Shown: positions 1-8,208, numbered from the stretch's first letter. The stretch is 27,250 nucleotides of DNA from Oscillospiraceae bacterium (GCA_015064425.1 SVSF01000012.1:1-27250), one strand, 5' to 3'. The notes: generated by a model from the sequence alone, not told the origin. Translations and numbers: made by a program.

Positions 1-2075
1 GCAACAGTATTATTTGTTTGGGGCTCATTCCGATTTTTTATAAAAAAGGACTAAAATTGAATCTTAAAAACAAACGAAATTACTGTCTGATCCCAATTAT
101 AATATTTCTCGCTGCATATTATGGGTATGCTTTTTATATGAGGTGGATTCCTTTTCCTCAAATGATAGCAATCGCAAATATGTTTTGTATGCCAAAAGAA
201 GCAATTCTTATGATCGGATCGTTAATTTTACCCATACTATCTCTTTACTTTATGTATACAGGGTTGTGTAAAATATTAGAAATTCTTTCCGAAATACGTC
301 AGCAAAGCTATCTCGCGCAGAATCTTCTGTCATGTCTTATTGCATCCGTTACAACCGTAGTTTCGACACAAATAATGAGCGGGGTCGAAATTTCCTCTAT
401 GGGATATTTCAAACTCTTTATATGTGCCTTGTTTGTCGCATCGGTAATCATTTTTATATACTGCATATCCAAAAACCTCCTTCCCTCTATACTTCTCGGT
501 TCAAGTATATTTATGATAATTTCGACAATAAATGCCTACGTGTACAGTTTCAGAAATCGTCTGTTTGAGCCTGTTGATATCTTTTCTGCCGAAACTGCAA
601 TTAATGTTATAAAAAACTACAACCTACTCCCTATCCCTGTAAATATCCTGATCGGATGGAGCGTTTTTATCATAGTGTTGATAGCACTTTCCTTTTTTCA
701 ACATAAAAAAAGGCCGACTATTAGCAACAGAAGGCGATTACTACTGTCAACAACATGTCTTGTAAGTTTTATCTCAATTTTATTGTATGCTAATAGCCTT
801 AAAACTTATCATTGGGATGTTGAAGGTGCTAGATATAACGGATATATTCTCGACTTCTCATCCAAATTCAAAGAGATCGCTGTACAAAAGCCCGATAACT
901 ATGATCTGGAATTAATTAACAGCCTAGCTGATCAGTACATATCCGACACAAATGATACTGACAGTGATCCCTCAAAGAAACCGCATATCATTGTCATTAT
1001 GGACGAAGCTTTTTCGGACTTGGGTATCATAGGTGATTTCTCAACAAATATAGATGTAATGCCCTTTATATCCACCCTAAAAGAAAACACCGTCTGCGGA
1101 TATGCTTTAACATCCGTATATGGCGGAAATACTGCCAATTCCGAATATGAGTTTCTCACAGGTAATTCTATGGCTTGGATATCTCCGAATGCTGTTCCTT
1201 ATTACCAATATATTCGTTCATCAACTTATTCAATTGCATCATACCTTAAATCATCGTACGGCTACCAATGTATAGCCATGCACCCTTTTGAATCCAACGG
1301 ATGGAATAGGCCTGCTGCATATAAGCATTTGGGATTTGACAAGTGCTATTTTATTGAAGATTTCCCACAATCACACATTATACGAAATTATGTCAGCGAT
1401 CAAGAAATGTTTGAATTTCTGATTCAAACTTATGAAACACAAAAAAGCAATCCACTGTTTATTTTCGGCGTAACTATGCAAAATCATGGAAACTATTCCT
1501 ACACAGGAGAAAACTATACCAAACATATTTCGCTAACCGACCATATCAATACTTTCCCCAAAATTGAGCAATATCTTTCCCTAATTCACGAAACCGATAA
1601 AGCAGTAGAGAAATTAATCACTTACTTTCAAAATGTAAGCGAAGACGTAGTAATCGTATTTTTCGGAGATCATCAACCATCGATAAGTGAAGAATTCTTT
1701 GAAAGCATCAACGAGGCATCAGAAAACTCATTAGATAAGCAGCAGTTGCTCTATAAAGTCCCATTTTTCATTTGGGCTAATTATGATATTGAAGAGGACA
1801 ATATAGAGTGCACCAGCCTAAATTATCTCTCAACCCATGTTTATGATGTTGCTAAAATCGCATTGCCTCCATATAATAAATTTCTTTGTAAATTAGAAGA
1901 AGAGATTCCTTCCATAAATGCGAATGGATTTTATTCTTCCTCCAACAACTGTTATCTGCCTTTTTCTAAGGCCAGTTCAGAAGAACTGGTATGGCTGGAA
2001 TTATACGAAGCTCTGCAATACAACAGCATATTTGATAAAAAGAACAAAAACGAAATTTTATTTCCTTCTTCTTGA
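1..2075 (+). CDS. LTA synthase family (phosphoglycerol transferase-like) membrane protein, 5' end outside window
   Basis: Alkaline-phosphatase-superfamily enzyme of the lipoteichoic acid synthase type, which would transfer glycerol-phosphate to an extracellular acceptor. The reading frame stays open to base 3 and the first candidate start (TTG at 18) has no ribosome binding site, so I treat the gene as cut by the window edge. Counting from that TTG, about seven hydrophobic segments fill residues 20-260 and the ectodomain follows from about 320. Visible catalytic landmarks are IMDE (E330, metal), GGNT (T372, the expected nucleophile in the position of the LtaS threonine), MHPFE (H422), QNHG (H490) and GDHQP (D551, H552). 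The order and spacing match LtaS-like proteins rather than true sulfatases, which have a C/S-X-P-X-R signature. The gene is clearly richer in A+T than its neighbours. The acceptor polymer cannot be told from sequence. Confidence 0.85.
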   Translation, partial: NSIICLGLIPIFYKKGLKLNLKNKRNYCLIPIIIFLAAYYGYAFYMRWIPFPQMIAIANMFCMPKEAILMIGSLILPILSLYFMYTGLCKILEILSEIRQQSYLAQNLLSCLIASVTTVVSTQIMSGVEISSMGYFKLFICALFVASVIIFIYCISKNLLPSILLGSSIFMIISTINAYVYSFRNRLFEPVDIFSAETAINVIKNYNLLPIPVNILIGWSVFIIVLIALSFFQHKKRPTISNRRRLLLSTTCLVSFISILLYANSLKTYHWDVEGARYNGYILDFSSKFKEIAVQKPDNYDLELINSLADQYISDTNDTDSDPSKKPHIIVIMDEAFSDLGIIGDFSTNIDVMPFISTLKENTVCGYALTSVYGGNTANSEYEFLTGNSMAWISPNAVPYYQYIRSSTYSIASYLKSSYGYQCIAMHPFESNGWNRPAAYKHLGFDKCYFIEDFPQSHIIRNYVSDQEMFEFLIQTYETQKSNPLFIFGVTMQNHGNYSYTGENYTKHISLTDHINTFPKIEQYLSLIHETDKAVEKLITYFQNVSEDVVIVFFGDHQPSISEEFFESINEASENSLDKQQLLYKVPFFIWANYDIEEDNIECTSLNYLSTHVYDVAKIALPPYNKFLCKLEEEIPSINANGFYSSSNNCYLPFSKASSEELVWLELYEALQYNSIFDKKNKNEILFPSS

Positions 2076-2165
2076 ATATAAGACAATCAAATAGGATGTA
2101 CGCAGCAAATCAATTCAAAAATATCCAGTTCCCAGTAGGTTTATCGGGCTTCTGTTACTCTAACA

Positions 2166-2193
2166 TAAAAAAGCACCTTTCGGTGCTTTTTTT
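2166..2193. terminator. Bidirectional intrinsic terminator between the convergent LTA-synthase-like and ROK genes
   Basis: A run of A, then GCACC, a TTTC loop, GGTGC and seven T. On the minus strand the hairpin starts directly at the TAA stop of the ROK gene, and the mirrored A-run supplies its U-tract, so one hairpin can serve both convergent genes. Confidence 0.85.
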
Positions 2194-3280
2194 ACGTATA
2201 AAAGTGATGAACTGCAAGGGATGATGCAACAAGGGACTCCGACATTACCTTTCCCGGGCAAAGGGCGAAATCCTTCTTTAAGAGCAGATTGCCTTTTATC
2301 TTTTCGGATATATACTTTATAAGCTTTTCGGGTCTGTACGTAAGGTCTCCGCAAAGCACTATCATATCAAGATCGAAAATATTGTTTGCCGTTATAACCG
2401 CTGTGCTGAGATAATCTGCTTCTCTTTCGATAAGCTCGTCGTCATCTGCATCGGCAAGTTCTTTCCAGGACTTATATTTACTACCCTTAAGAAGATTGGA
2501 TATCAACGCATACTTTTCAAGGCATCCTCTGTTTCCGCATTCACATTTTTCGCCGTCATATCTGATAGAAACATGTCCAAGCTCACAGGGACCTTTAAAA
2601 AGCTTTCCTCCCGCAAAGATCCCGAATCCGATACCTTCACCCATACGGATGCTCATAAAATCGCCCGCTTCCTTTGCTATTCCGAAATACCTCTCTGCCA
2701 AGGTGGTAGCGAAGGAACAGTTTGTCAGTACAGTATCGTAACCGAGCTCTTTCTCTATTTTTTTCGCTATGGGATAATTATGCCATTTATCGAAGTTGGG
2801 AGGATTGAGAATCACTCCGTTCTCTGTATCAACGGGTCCGGGAGCGGCAATGGCTGTTTTAAATATCTTAGAGGTATCTATTTTATTTTCTTCGATCATT
2901 TCGCCAACGGCTTTGGAAATAAGCTTTACCGAGGTATCGGGATCGTTAATGTCAAAGCTCTTTTCCGCAAGATTTTTTCCGCAGAGATCGTTTACTCCTA
3001 CAGTGATACGAAGCCTGCTTATGTTTATTCCAACAGAATAAAAGCTGTCTCCGTTTATATAGAGCATAATGGGATTTCTGCCCACGGTGCCAACGTACGC
3101 CTTTTCTTCAATAAGCACGTTTCTTTCCTTGAGCTCATCGATTATTATTGTTACCGCCGCCTTCGTAAGTCCGATCTTTTTAGCGATACCCGCCCTGGAA
3201 ATAGGAGCGTCGTTAATAAGCGACAGGATCATTTTCTCATTTTTTTGACGCATAATTGCAGAGTTTGTAGCTCTTGCCAT
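2192..3280 (-). CDS. ROK family transcriptional repressor (NagC/XylR type)
   Basis: 362 residues. An N-terminal winged helix-turn-helix (about 10-65) is followed by a ROK sugar-kinase-like domain. The zinc signature is intact: H236 in CELGH, then C246, C248 and C253 in CECGNRGC. Kinase features are lost: there is no DGGT phosphate motif at 84-92, and the position of the catalytic Asp in the usual ND-A motif reads TNC (C188). This fits a sugar-responsive repressor rather than a kinase. The ATG is preceded by an AAAGGCGGAAAG stretch. The gene lies 72 bp downstream of a sugar kinase on the same strand and has its own promoter, which overlaps the kinase stop codon. The likely targets are this kinase gene and itself; the effector is unknown but is plausibly the kinase's sugar or its phosphate. 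Confidence 0.88.
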   Translation of the reverse strand: MARATNSAIMRQKNEKMILSLINDAPISRAGIAKKIGLTKAAVTIIIDELKERNVLIEEKAYVGTVGRNPIMLYINGDSFYSVGINISRLRITVGVNDLCGKNLAEKSFDINDPDTSVKLISKAVGEMIEENKIDTSKIFKTAIAAPGPVDTENGVILNPPNFDKWHNYPIAKKIEKELGYDTVLTNCSFATTLAERYFGIAKEAGDFMSIRMGEGIGFGIFAGGKLFKGPCELGHVSIRYDGEKCECGNRGCLEKYALISNLLKGSKYKSWKELADADDDELIEREADYLSTAVITANNIFDLDMIVLCGDLTYRPEKLIKYISEKIKGNLLLKKDFALCPGKVMSESLVASSLAVHHFYT

Positions 3281-3318
3281 ATCTTTCCGCCTTTCTGTGG
3301 AACAGTTTTATTTATAGT

Positions 3319-3331
3319 CTACGATTCATAG
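3319..3331. promoter_or_regulatory. Candidate operator (imperfect 13-bp palindrome) over the ROK -10 region
   Basis: CTACGATTCATAG is an inverted repeat with one mismatched pair around a central T. It overlaps the -10 hexamer of the ROK promoter, as expected of an autoregulatory operator. Short AT-rich palindromes occur by chance, so this is only a candidate. Confidence 0.25.
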
Positions 3332-3356
3332 TATCATATTTCTCAAAAAAAGTCAA
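3328..3356 (-). promoter_or_regulatory. Sigma-A-type promoter for the ROK gene
   Basis: On the minus strand TTGACT, a 17-nt spacer and TACTAT. The -35 box overlaps the stop codon of the upstream kinase. The predicted transcript start lies about 40 nt before the ROK ATG. Either box differs from consensus by one base. Confidence 0.65.
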
Positions 3357-4627
3357 TTTTTGTCTATATATTTTATTATTTTTTTATTTTTTATGTCAAA
3401 TTTCTCTATACCGAGAGATGCAAGTGCGTAAAGTGCAGCACCAAAAGCTGCCTCTTCCTTGTGTGCGGGCACAAACATTTTCATGCCGAAACGCTTCTCA
3501 CATACTTTTGCAAAGTGCGGATTCATTCTTATGCCGTTGCCCGAGCCTATTATCCTGCGAGCATCGCAAGCCATTTTTTTATAAAGAGAATAGAGCTCCT
3601 CTGCCATGCCGTTTAATACAGCGCGGGTAAGGTGTGTCGCTGTGAAATTTTCCGTAGTTATGCCGATAACGGAACCTTTTAGCGAAGGATCCTCTCTTGT
3701 TCCGGCAAAGCGGGTATCAGCAACAAGATCGCTGTCATCAAGTTCCGACAGCATTTCACCCATTACCGAATATACGGTTTTCTCATCGGTCTCGGTAAAT
3801 CTCGATACCAATCCCATATAGAGATCTTTAAGCATAGAATAAGCTCTTCCGCCGCAAAGGGCAGATCCGACAAGCAGATACTTTCTGTTAAAATAAGGTC
3901 TTACCTCTATTCCCTTTTCATCGATTGCTTTATCGGTCACTATAGAGACCTGTGCTCCCGTTCCAACGTTAATAAGCACGTCTCCTTCTTCGGAAAGAGA
4001 TGAAAATACGCTTGCCTGATTATCGCCTATCGCAACCGATACAGGAATTCCCCTATATTCTCCCGCAATAGCGAAATCCGAGCTCAGTTCCCCGCCATGC
4101 TCCGCATTTTTGCCAAAGCTTGCAGAATTTGTCTCGTGTATTATAGGTGTCTTACGTCTGCAAAGATGCATTACAAAATAGTCTTGTACGGTGCAATAGC
4201 AGATCGCCTCCTTTGGGCGTACACCATTTTCCCTATTGTAAAAATCGGTAACGCCGCCGTAACCGGTATTGCTTCCCCAAAACTTGGCATAGGTACTGTC
4301 CTTATAGGGTAAATCTCCTCTTTTATCCTGCCACGTGTAAAGGGGGCTTACTGCGCATCCGTACTCATCAATATACACGATGCCGTGCATCTGACCCGTT
4401 ATCCCGATCGCGGATATTTCTTTACCCAATTCACTGTCAAGAACCGCATCAAGGCTATTCTTTGCTATACGAATCAGCTTTTCCGCATCCTGTATCTTTT
4501 CATATGCTCTGTCGGTCTCTATAAAAGCATTACTGTTCACAGTAGAAGAAAATCCCTTTTTCCCCTCTGTATCTATCACCACGGTACAAATACTCGTAGT
4601 TCCTATATCAATTCCTATTGCCTTCAT
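3353..4627 (-). CDS. FGGY family carbohydrate kinase, sedoheptulokinase-like
   Basis: 424 residues with the two FGGY actin-like halves. Phosphate-binding D7-IGTT opens the protein. GQMHG (78-82) and TWQDKR (98-103) resemble sedoheptulokinase (SHPK/CARKL) more than xylulokinase. D202 in IGDNQAS is the expected catalytic base. NVGTGAQ (220-226), GSGNG and the EEAAFGAAL stretch near the C terminus form the ATP-binding part. The predicted reaction is ATP-dependent phosphorylation of sedoheptulose or a related ketose to the 7-(or terminal-) phosphate, feeding the pentose phosphate pathway. It is shorter than typical xylulokinases (about 490-500). It starts 47 bp after the GTPase-Rae1 fusion with no terminator between, and a ROK repressor follows. 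Exact sugar specificity is an inference from short motifs. Confidence 0.82.
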   Translation of the reverse strand: MKAIGIDIGTTSICTVVIDTEGKKGFSSTVNSNAFIETDRAYEKIQDAEKLIRIAKNSLDAVLDSELGKEISAIGITGQMHGIVYIDEYGCAVSPLYTWQDKRGDLPYKDSTYAKFWGSNTGYGGVTDFYNRENGVRPKEAICYCTVQDYFVMHLCRRKTPIIHETNSASFGKNAEHGGELSSDFAIAGEYRGIPVSVAIGDNQASVFSSLSEEGDVLINVGTGAQVSIVTDKAIDEKGIEVRPYFNRKYLLVGSALCGGRAYSMLKDLYMGLVSRFTETDEKTVYSVMGEMLSELDDSDLVADTRFAGTREDPSLKGSVIGITTENFTATHLTRAVLNGMAEELYSLYKKMACDARRIIGSGNGIRMNPHFAKVCEKRFGMKMFVPAHKEEAAFGAALYALASLGIEKFDIKNKKIIKYIDKN

Positions 4628-4674
4628 TTTACCCCAATCCTTTTCATTAACGACCTGCCATCCTTTTACGGCAA

Positions 4675-7236
4675 TTATGCATTTTTATTATCCCATCCGC
4701 AATGTTCGCCTATAGTCTCGGATCTTGTGTCGTTTATCTCGGTTATTAGAGAGGATATCTTTTCATATACGGCCTCCACATCCTTTTCAAATTCGGATGC
4801 GGGGACACGCAGCATACCGGTGCGCAAGGCACTGAGCTGTATCATTCCGTCGGAAGTGACTACCTTTACTCTGTAATTTTTCCCGATATCATTTATAAGC
4901 CGTTCAATATATGCATCGGCTGTTTCTCTTTCCTTTGTGTAGACAACGTGTACCCCGTTTTTATCAAAACGTTCTCCTTCTCCTCCGGGAACAAGATAAG
5001 CATCGAAAACCAACACCGTCTCCCGACCGGTAAAGGCACAGTAATTGCTGAGTATCTCCGTAAGCTTTATCCTGGCAGCTTCAAGGTCAGTATCCGCGAT
5101 CGCCTTAAGATCTTCCCATGCAAATATTACGTTGTATCCGTCAACTATGAGCAATTCGTCTTTTTTTGCCGTTTCTGTCCTTTTTTCCTCTTTGTTAAGG
5201 GGGCGTACCGCTGCAATTCCATAGTCACGGCGCTTTATGGGTCCGAACTCTCTCAGCATTATCTCCTCAAGCTCCTTGTCGGATATACTGATATTTCTGT
5301 GATTCAAAGAGGCCTTTTCCACACATCGTTCTCCTGCGAAACAGCTTTCGATGTGCATATATTCGGGTACCTCATTCCACTTAACGTTAAATCCCGCCCC
5401 GTGTGCACAAAAGACGGAGTCACAAGGATTTTCCGTATCAGCTTCCGCTCTGTAAGCCATATCGGTTATGACCTTTTCACTGTTGTGGCATACGTCGTAG
5501 CCCTCTACCTCAACGGAAAGTCTTCCACGCCCTCCCGTATAAGAGGCAAGCTCTGCAGCATATCCTTCAAAGCTTGTGACAGGTACCCTTCCGGAAAGGC
5601 GGTACATATCCCCGGATTCCTCGGGAGCTCCGAAAATTCCGTTTCTCGCTCTTATATCATTTATAGCTCTGCCTATCTGCTCCGGCGGAACTTCAATACA
5701 GAAGGAGTAGTATGGTTCAAGAAGGATCGATTCTGCCGACATAAGTCCCTGCCTCACGGCTCTGTAGGTGGCTTGTCTGAAATCGCCTCCCTCCGTATGC
5801 TTCTGATGTGCTCTTCCCGCCGCAAGACTTATCTTCATATCGGTTATGGGAGAACCTGTAAGTACGCCCAAATGTTGTTTTTCGGTCAAATGAACGTATA
5901 TGAGCCTCTGCCAATTTCTTGCAAGCGTGTCCTCATTTATATTGGATTCAAAGCGCAGTCCCGAGCCTCTCGGCAAGGGCTCAAGGATCAAATGTACCTC
6001 TGCATAATGTTTCAGCGGCTCATAGTGACCCACACCCTCAACCTTTGCTTTTACGGTCTCCTTATACATTACGCGTCCCGCACCTATATCTATATCCAAG
6101 TCGAAGCGATCCTTGACTATACTTCTGAGTATCTCCGTCTGCACCTCTCCCATAAGGCTTACATGTATTTGCTGAAGATATGAATCCCAGCTGAATTTGA
6201 GCTGAGGATCCTCCTCTTCAAGAAGCTTAAATTTAGGAAGTATAAGCTGAGGGTCAGCTCCCTCCGGCAGCTTTACGGTATAACTCATCACCGGTTCAAG
6301 ATAAGGTCTTCCGGCTCTCCTTTCATATCCCATGCCCTGTCCGCCGTAACTGTCGGCAAGTCCCGTAACAGCGCACACTTCTCCCGCTTCCGCTTCATTT
6401 ACCGATTCGAATTTTCCGCCCGAATATATACGTATCTGGCTTATTTTCTGTCCGTCTATACTGTCTCTGACACAAAGCTTACCGCCCGTTACCTTAAGAT
6501 GTGTCAGTCTCTCTCCTTTTCCGTCGCGGCTTATTTTGAAAACTCTGGCGGAAAAACTGTCGGGATATTCACAAGGCAAGGTTATTTTGGGAAGCAATTC
6601 CAAAAACTCATCTATTCCCTGAAGCTTGAGACCCGAGCCGAAAAAGCAGGGATATGCGAGTCTCGCCTTTATAAGCTCTGCAAGATCTCCTTCCGAGACT
6701 GCCCCACTCTCTAGGAATTTTTCAAGAATATCTTCACGGCAGAGAGCGATCTTTTCATCTCTGTCGGGACTTTCGTAATCAAAGCACAGATCAGACAGCT
6801 CTTTGTTAAGCTCTGCCATTATCTCTTCCCGTTCACGTCTCGCAAAATCCATCTTTGTAACGAAGATCAACGTAGGGATCCGGTATAATTTCAAAAGCTT
6901 CCAAAGAGTACGAGTATGAGCTTGAACTCCGTCTATACCGCTTATTACAAGAACCGCATAGTCAAGTACCCGAAGTACTCTTTCCGTTTCGGCGGAAAAG
7001 TCAACGTGACCGGGTGTATCTAAAAGAGAGAAGCTTGCTTCTCCCACTTTAAAAACAGCTTCGCTGGCAAATATGGTGATGCCTCGCTCTTTTTCAAGCT
7101 CGTGAGTATCCATTGCCGTATCGCCATGGTCCACGCGTCCGAGATTCCGTATTTTACCCGCTCTGTATAGCAACGCTTCGGCAAGAGTTGTTTTTCCCGC
7201 ATCAACATGAGCAAGAATTCCGATTACTGTCTTCAT
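4675..7236 (-). CDS. Tet(M)-like translational GTPase fused to a C-terminal Rae1/YacP-type NYN endoribonuclease domain
   Basis: 853 residues. GTPase domain: P-loop AHVDAGKT (9-16), switch I RGIT (T54), DTPGH (73-77), TKMD (127-130, Thr in place of the usual Asn), G5 GSGLKLQG. EF-G-like domains II, III and V run to about 585; the segment from LPRGSG (about 422) to GYDV (about 582) aligns by eye with domains IV-V of Tet(M). A conserved linker (586-690) contains SVFCAHGAGF. Residues 693-835 match B. subtilis Rae1/YacP closely: LLIVDGYN (D699), LVFDAY (D745), TKERETADAYIE (E771, D774), VTSD (D796), so the nuclease acidic residues look intact. Tet(M) family proteins enter the ribosomal A site with GTP; Rae1 cleaves mRNA there. 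A single-chain A-site factor is my inference. Transcribed from its own promoter, with a weak GAGGT ribosome binding site and downstream sugar-kinase and ROK genes. Commonly mis-called a tetracycline resistance protein or EF-G. Confidence 0.9.
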   Translation of the reverse strand: MKTVIGILAHVDAGKTTLAEALLYRAGKIRNLGRVDHGDTAMDTHELEKERGITIFASEAVFKVGEASFSLLDTPGHVDFSAETERVLRVLDYAVLVISGIDGVQAHTRTLWKLLKLYRIPTLIFVTKMDFARREREEIMAELNKELSDLCFDYESPDRDEKIALCREDILEKFLESGAVSEGDLAELIKARLAYPCFFGSGLKLQGIDEFLELLPKITLPCEYPDSFSARVFKISRDGKGERLTHLKVTGGKLCVRDSIDGQKISQIRIYSGGKFESVNEAEAGEVCAVTGLADSYGGQGMGYERRAGRPYLEPVMSYTVKLPEGADPQLILPKFKLLEEEDPQLKFSWDSYLQQIHVSLMGEVQTEILRSIVKDRFDLDIDIGAGRVMYKETVKAKVEGVGHYEPLKHYAEVHLILEPLPRGSGLRFESNINEDTLARNWQRLIYVHLTEKQHLGVLTGSPITDMKISLAAGRAHQKHTEGGDFRQATYRAVRQGLMSAESILLEPYYSFCIEVPPEQIGRAINDIRARNGIFGAPEESGDMYRLSGRVPVTSFEGYAAELASYTGGRGRLSVEVEGYDVCHNSEKVITDMAYRAEADTENPCDSVFCAHGAGFNVKWNEVPEYMHIESCFAGERCVEKASLNHRNISISDKELEEIMLREFGPIKRRDYGIAAVRPLNKEEKRTETAKKDELLIVDGYNVIFAWEDLKAIADTDLEAARIKLTEILSNYCAFTGRETVLVFDAYLVPGGEGERFDKNGVHVVYTKERETADAYIERLINDIGKNYRVKVVTSDGMIQLSALRTGMLRVPASEFEKDVEAVYEKISSLITEINDTRSETIGEHCGWDNKNA

Positions 7237-7293
7237 GATACCTCGTACCCATCTTTTCTCTAACCTTTTGTTCCAGCCGGAACTATCAGAACC

Positions 7294-7322
7294 ATTTTAC
7301 CATAAAAAAAAGATCTCTGCAA
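7294..7322 (-). promoter_or_regulatory. Promoter for the GTPase-Rae1 fusion gene
   Basis: Minus-strand TTGCAG, 17-nt spacer, TAAAAT, with an extended -10 TG two bases upstream of the hexamer. It sits just past the SDR terminator. The roughly 50-nt leader holds a short hairpin, GTTCC/GGAAC with a 4-nt loop (7270-7283). Confidence 0.55.
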
Positions 7323-7325
7323 TGT

Positions 7326-7361
7326 AAAAAGAGACTTTGGCAAATGCCAAAGTCTCTTTTT
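7326..7361. terminator. Strong bidirectional terminator downstream of the SDR gene
   Basis: Perfect stem GAGACTTTGGC/GCCAAAGTCTC (7331-7341 with 7346-7356), a 4-nt loop, A-run on the left and T-run on the right. On the minus strand it lies 13 bp after the SDR stop and isolates that gene from the GTPase promoter. Confidence 0.9.
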
Positions 7362-7373
7362 ACAGGAATCCTA

Positions 7374-8141
7374 TCAGATGGTAGTCCATCCTCCGTCTAC
7401 TGTGAGAAGCTGACCTGTGGTATAGCTTGAAGCATCGGATGCAAAATAGATAACAGCACCGTCAAGTTCCCCTGCTTTACCGGGTCTGCCCATAGGACAG
7501 TAAGCCTTTACAGCCATACCGAATTCGGGAGTATTGATGACCTGCTCTGTCATTTCGCTTTCAAAATATGCAGGACCGATCGCATTTACGGTAATGTTGT
7601 ACTTTGCCCACTCGCAGGCAAGTGCCTTTGTAAGCATTTCAACGCCGCCCTTACTTGCGCAATATGCAGTAATGGGACTTCCGTTCATAGCAACCGTGGA
7701 GTGAATAGAGCCGATATTGATTATTTTTCCGTAATTCTGAGCTATCATTACCTTTCCGATCTCGCGCGCTACATAATATACGCCGGAAAGGTTTGTACGG
7801 ATAGTGCTGTCCCACATTTCATCAGGCTGGATCTCGGCAGGGCATCCTGTACCAACGCCCGCATTGTTTACGAGAATATCAATTCTGCCAAAGCGTTCAA
7901 CTACCGCTGCTACTGCAGCCTTAATGCTTTCATTGTCAAGAACGTCACATCTTACCGAAAGGCATTCAACGCCGAGAGCTTCCACCTCAGCTTTTACACC
8001 CTCAAGCTTCTCAACTCTTCTTGCGAGAATAGCAAGCTTTGCGCCCTCTCTTGCAAGTGCAAGTGCAAACTGACGTCCGAGGCCGGAAGAAGCACCTGTA
8101 ACCACCGCGACCTTGTCCTTAATGTTAAATAAATTGCTCAT
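7374..8141 (-). CDS. SDR family NAD(P)-dependent oxidoreductase (gluconate 5-dehydrogenase / FabG-like)
   Basis: 255 residues, classical short-chain dehydrogenase length. The Rossmann motif TGASSGLG (15-22), NNAG (92-95), catalytic S145 in INIGS, and Y160-x3-K164 in YCASK are all present, and the C terminus ends in TVDGGW, typical of the gluconate 5-dehydrogenase/2-deoxy-gluconate dehydrogenase and 3-oxoacyl-ACP reductase groups. ARR after the second strand (residues 40-42) would favour NADP. The start is supported by GGAGG five nucleotides upstream. It is monocistronic, with its own promoter upstream and a strong terminator downstream. Without a fatty-acid or uronate cluster nearby, a sugar or sugar-acid substrate is only a guess. 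Confidence 0.88.
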   Translation of the reverse strand: MSNLFNIKDKVAVVTGASSGLGRQFALALAREGAKLAILARRVEKLEGVKAEVEALGVECLSVRCDVLDNESIKAAVAAVVERFGRIDILVNNAGVGTGCPAEIQPDEMWDSTIRTNLSGVYYVAREIGKVMIAQNYGKIINIGSIHSTVAMNGSPITAYCASKGGVEMLTKALACEWAKYNITVNAIGPAYFESEMTEQVINTPEFGMAVKAYCPMGRPGKAGELDGAVIYFASDASSYTTGQLLTVDGGWTTI

Positions 8142-8179
8142 AAAATCCTCCGAATCATTTTTCAGGTTTTGCTGTTTTT

Positions 8180-8208
8180 ATCTTAACATTTTATGAAAAA
8201 TGTGTCAA
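8180..8208 (-). promoter_or_regulatory. Sigma-A-type promoter for the SDR gene
   Basis: Minus-strand TTGACA (perfect -35), 17-nt spacer, TAAGAT. The predicted start lies about 30 nt before the ATG, leaving room for the GGAGG site. Confidence 0.7.

Noticed and set aside
1..2075. True sulfatase
   Set aside because: No C/S-X-P-X-R modification signature; the Thr nucleophile context and N-terminal membrane helices fit LTA-synthase-type enzymes.
2076..2165. tRNA-like or small-RNA gene downstream of the LTA-synthase-like gene
   Set aside because: The short GC-containing stretch near 2128-2158 does not fold into a cloverleaf, and no promoter is visible.
2573..3331. 252-codon open frame antisense to the ROK gene
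   Set aside because: Shadow of the ROK gene; sense-strand zinc and HTH motifs decide the strand.
4948..6183. 411-codon open frame antisense to the GTPase-Rae1 gene
   Set aside because: The sense strand has continuous, well-conserved motifs; the antisense product shows no recognisable domain or start signal.
4675..7236. Annotation as a tetracycline resistance gene or as EF-G
   Set aside because: The domain IV loop lacks the Tet(M) YYSPV-type residues, and a Rae1-like domain is attached; true EF-G ends near 690-700 residues and has a different domain IV tip.
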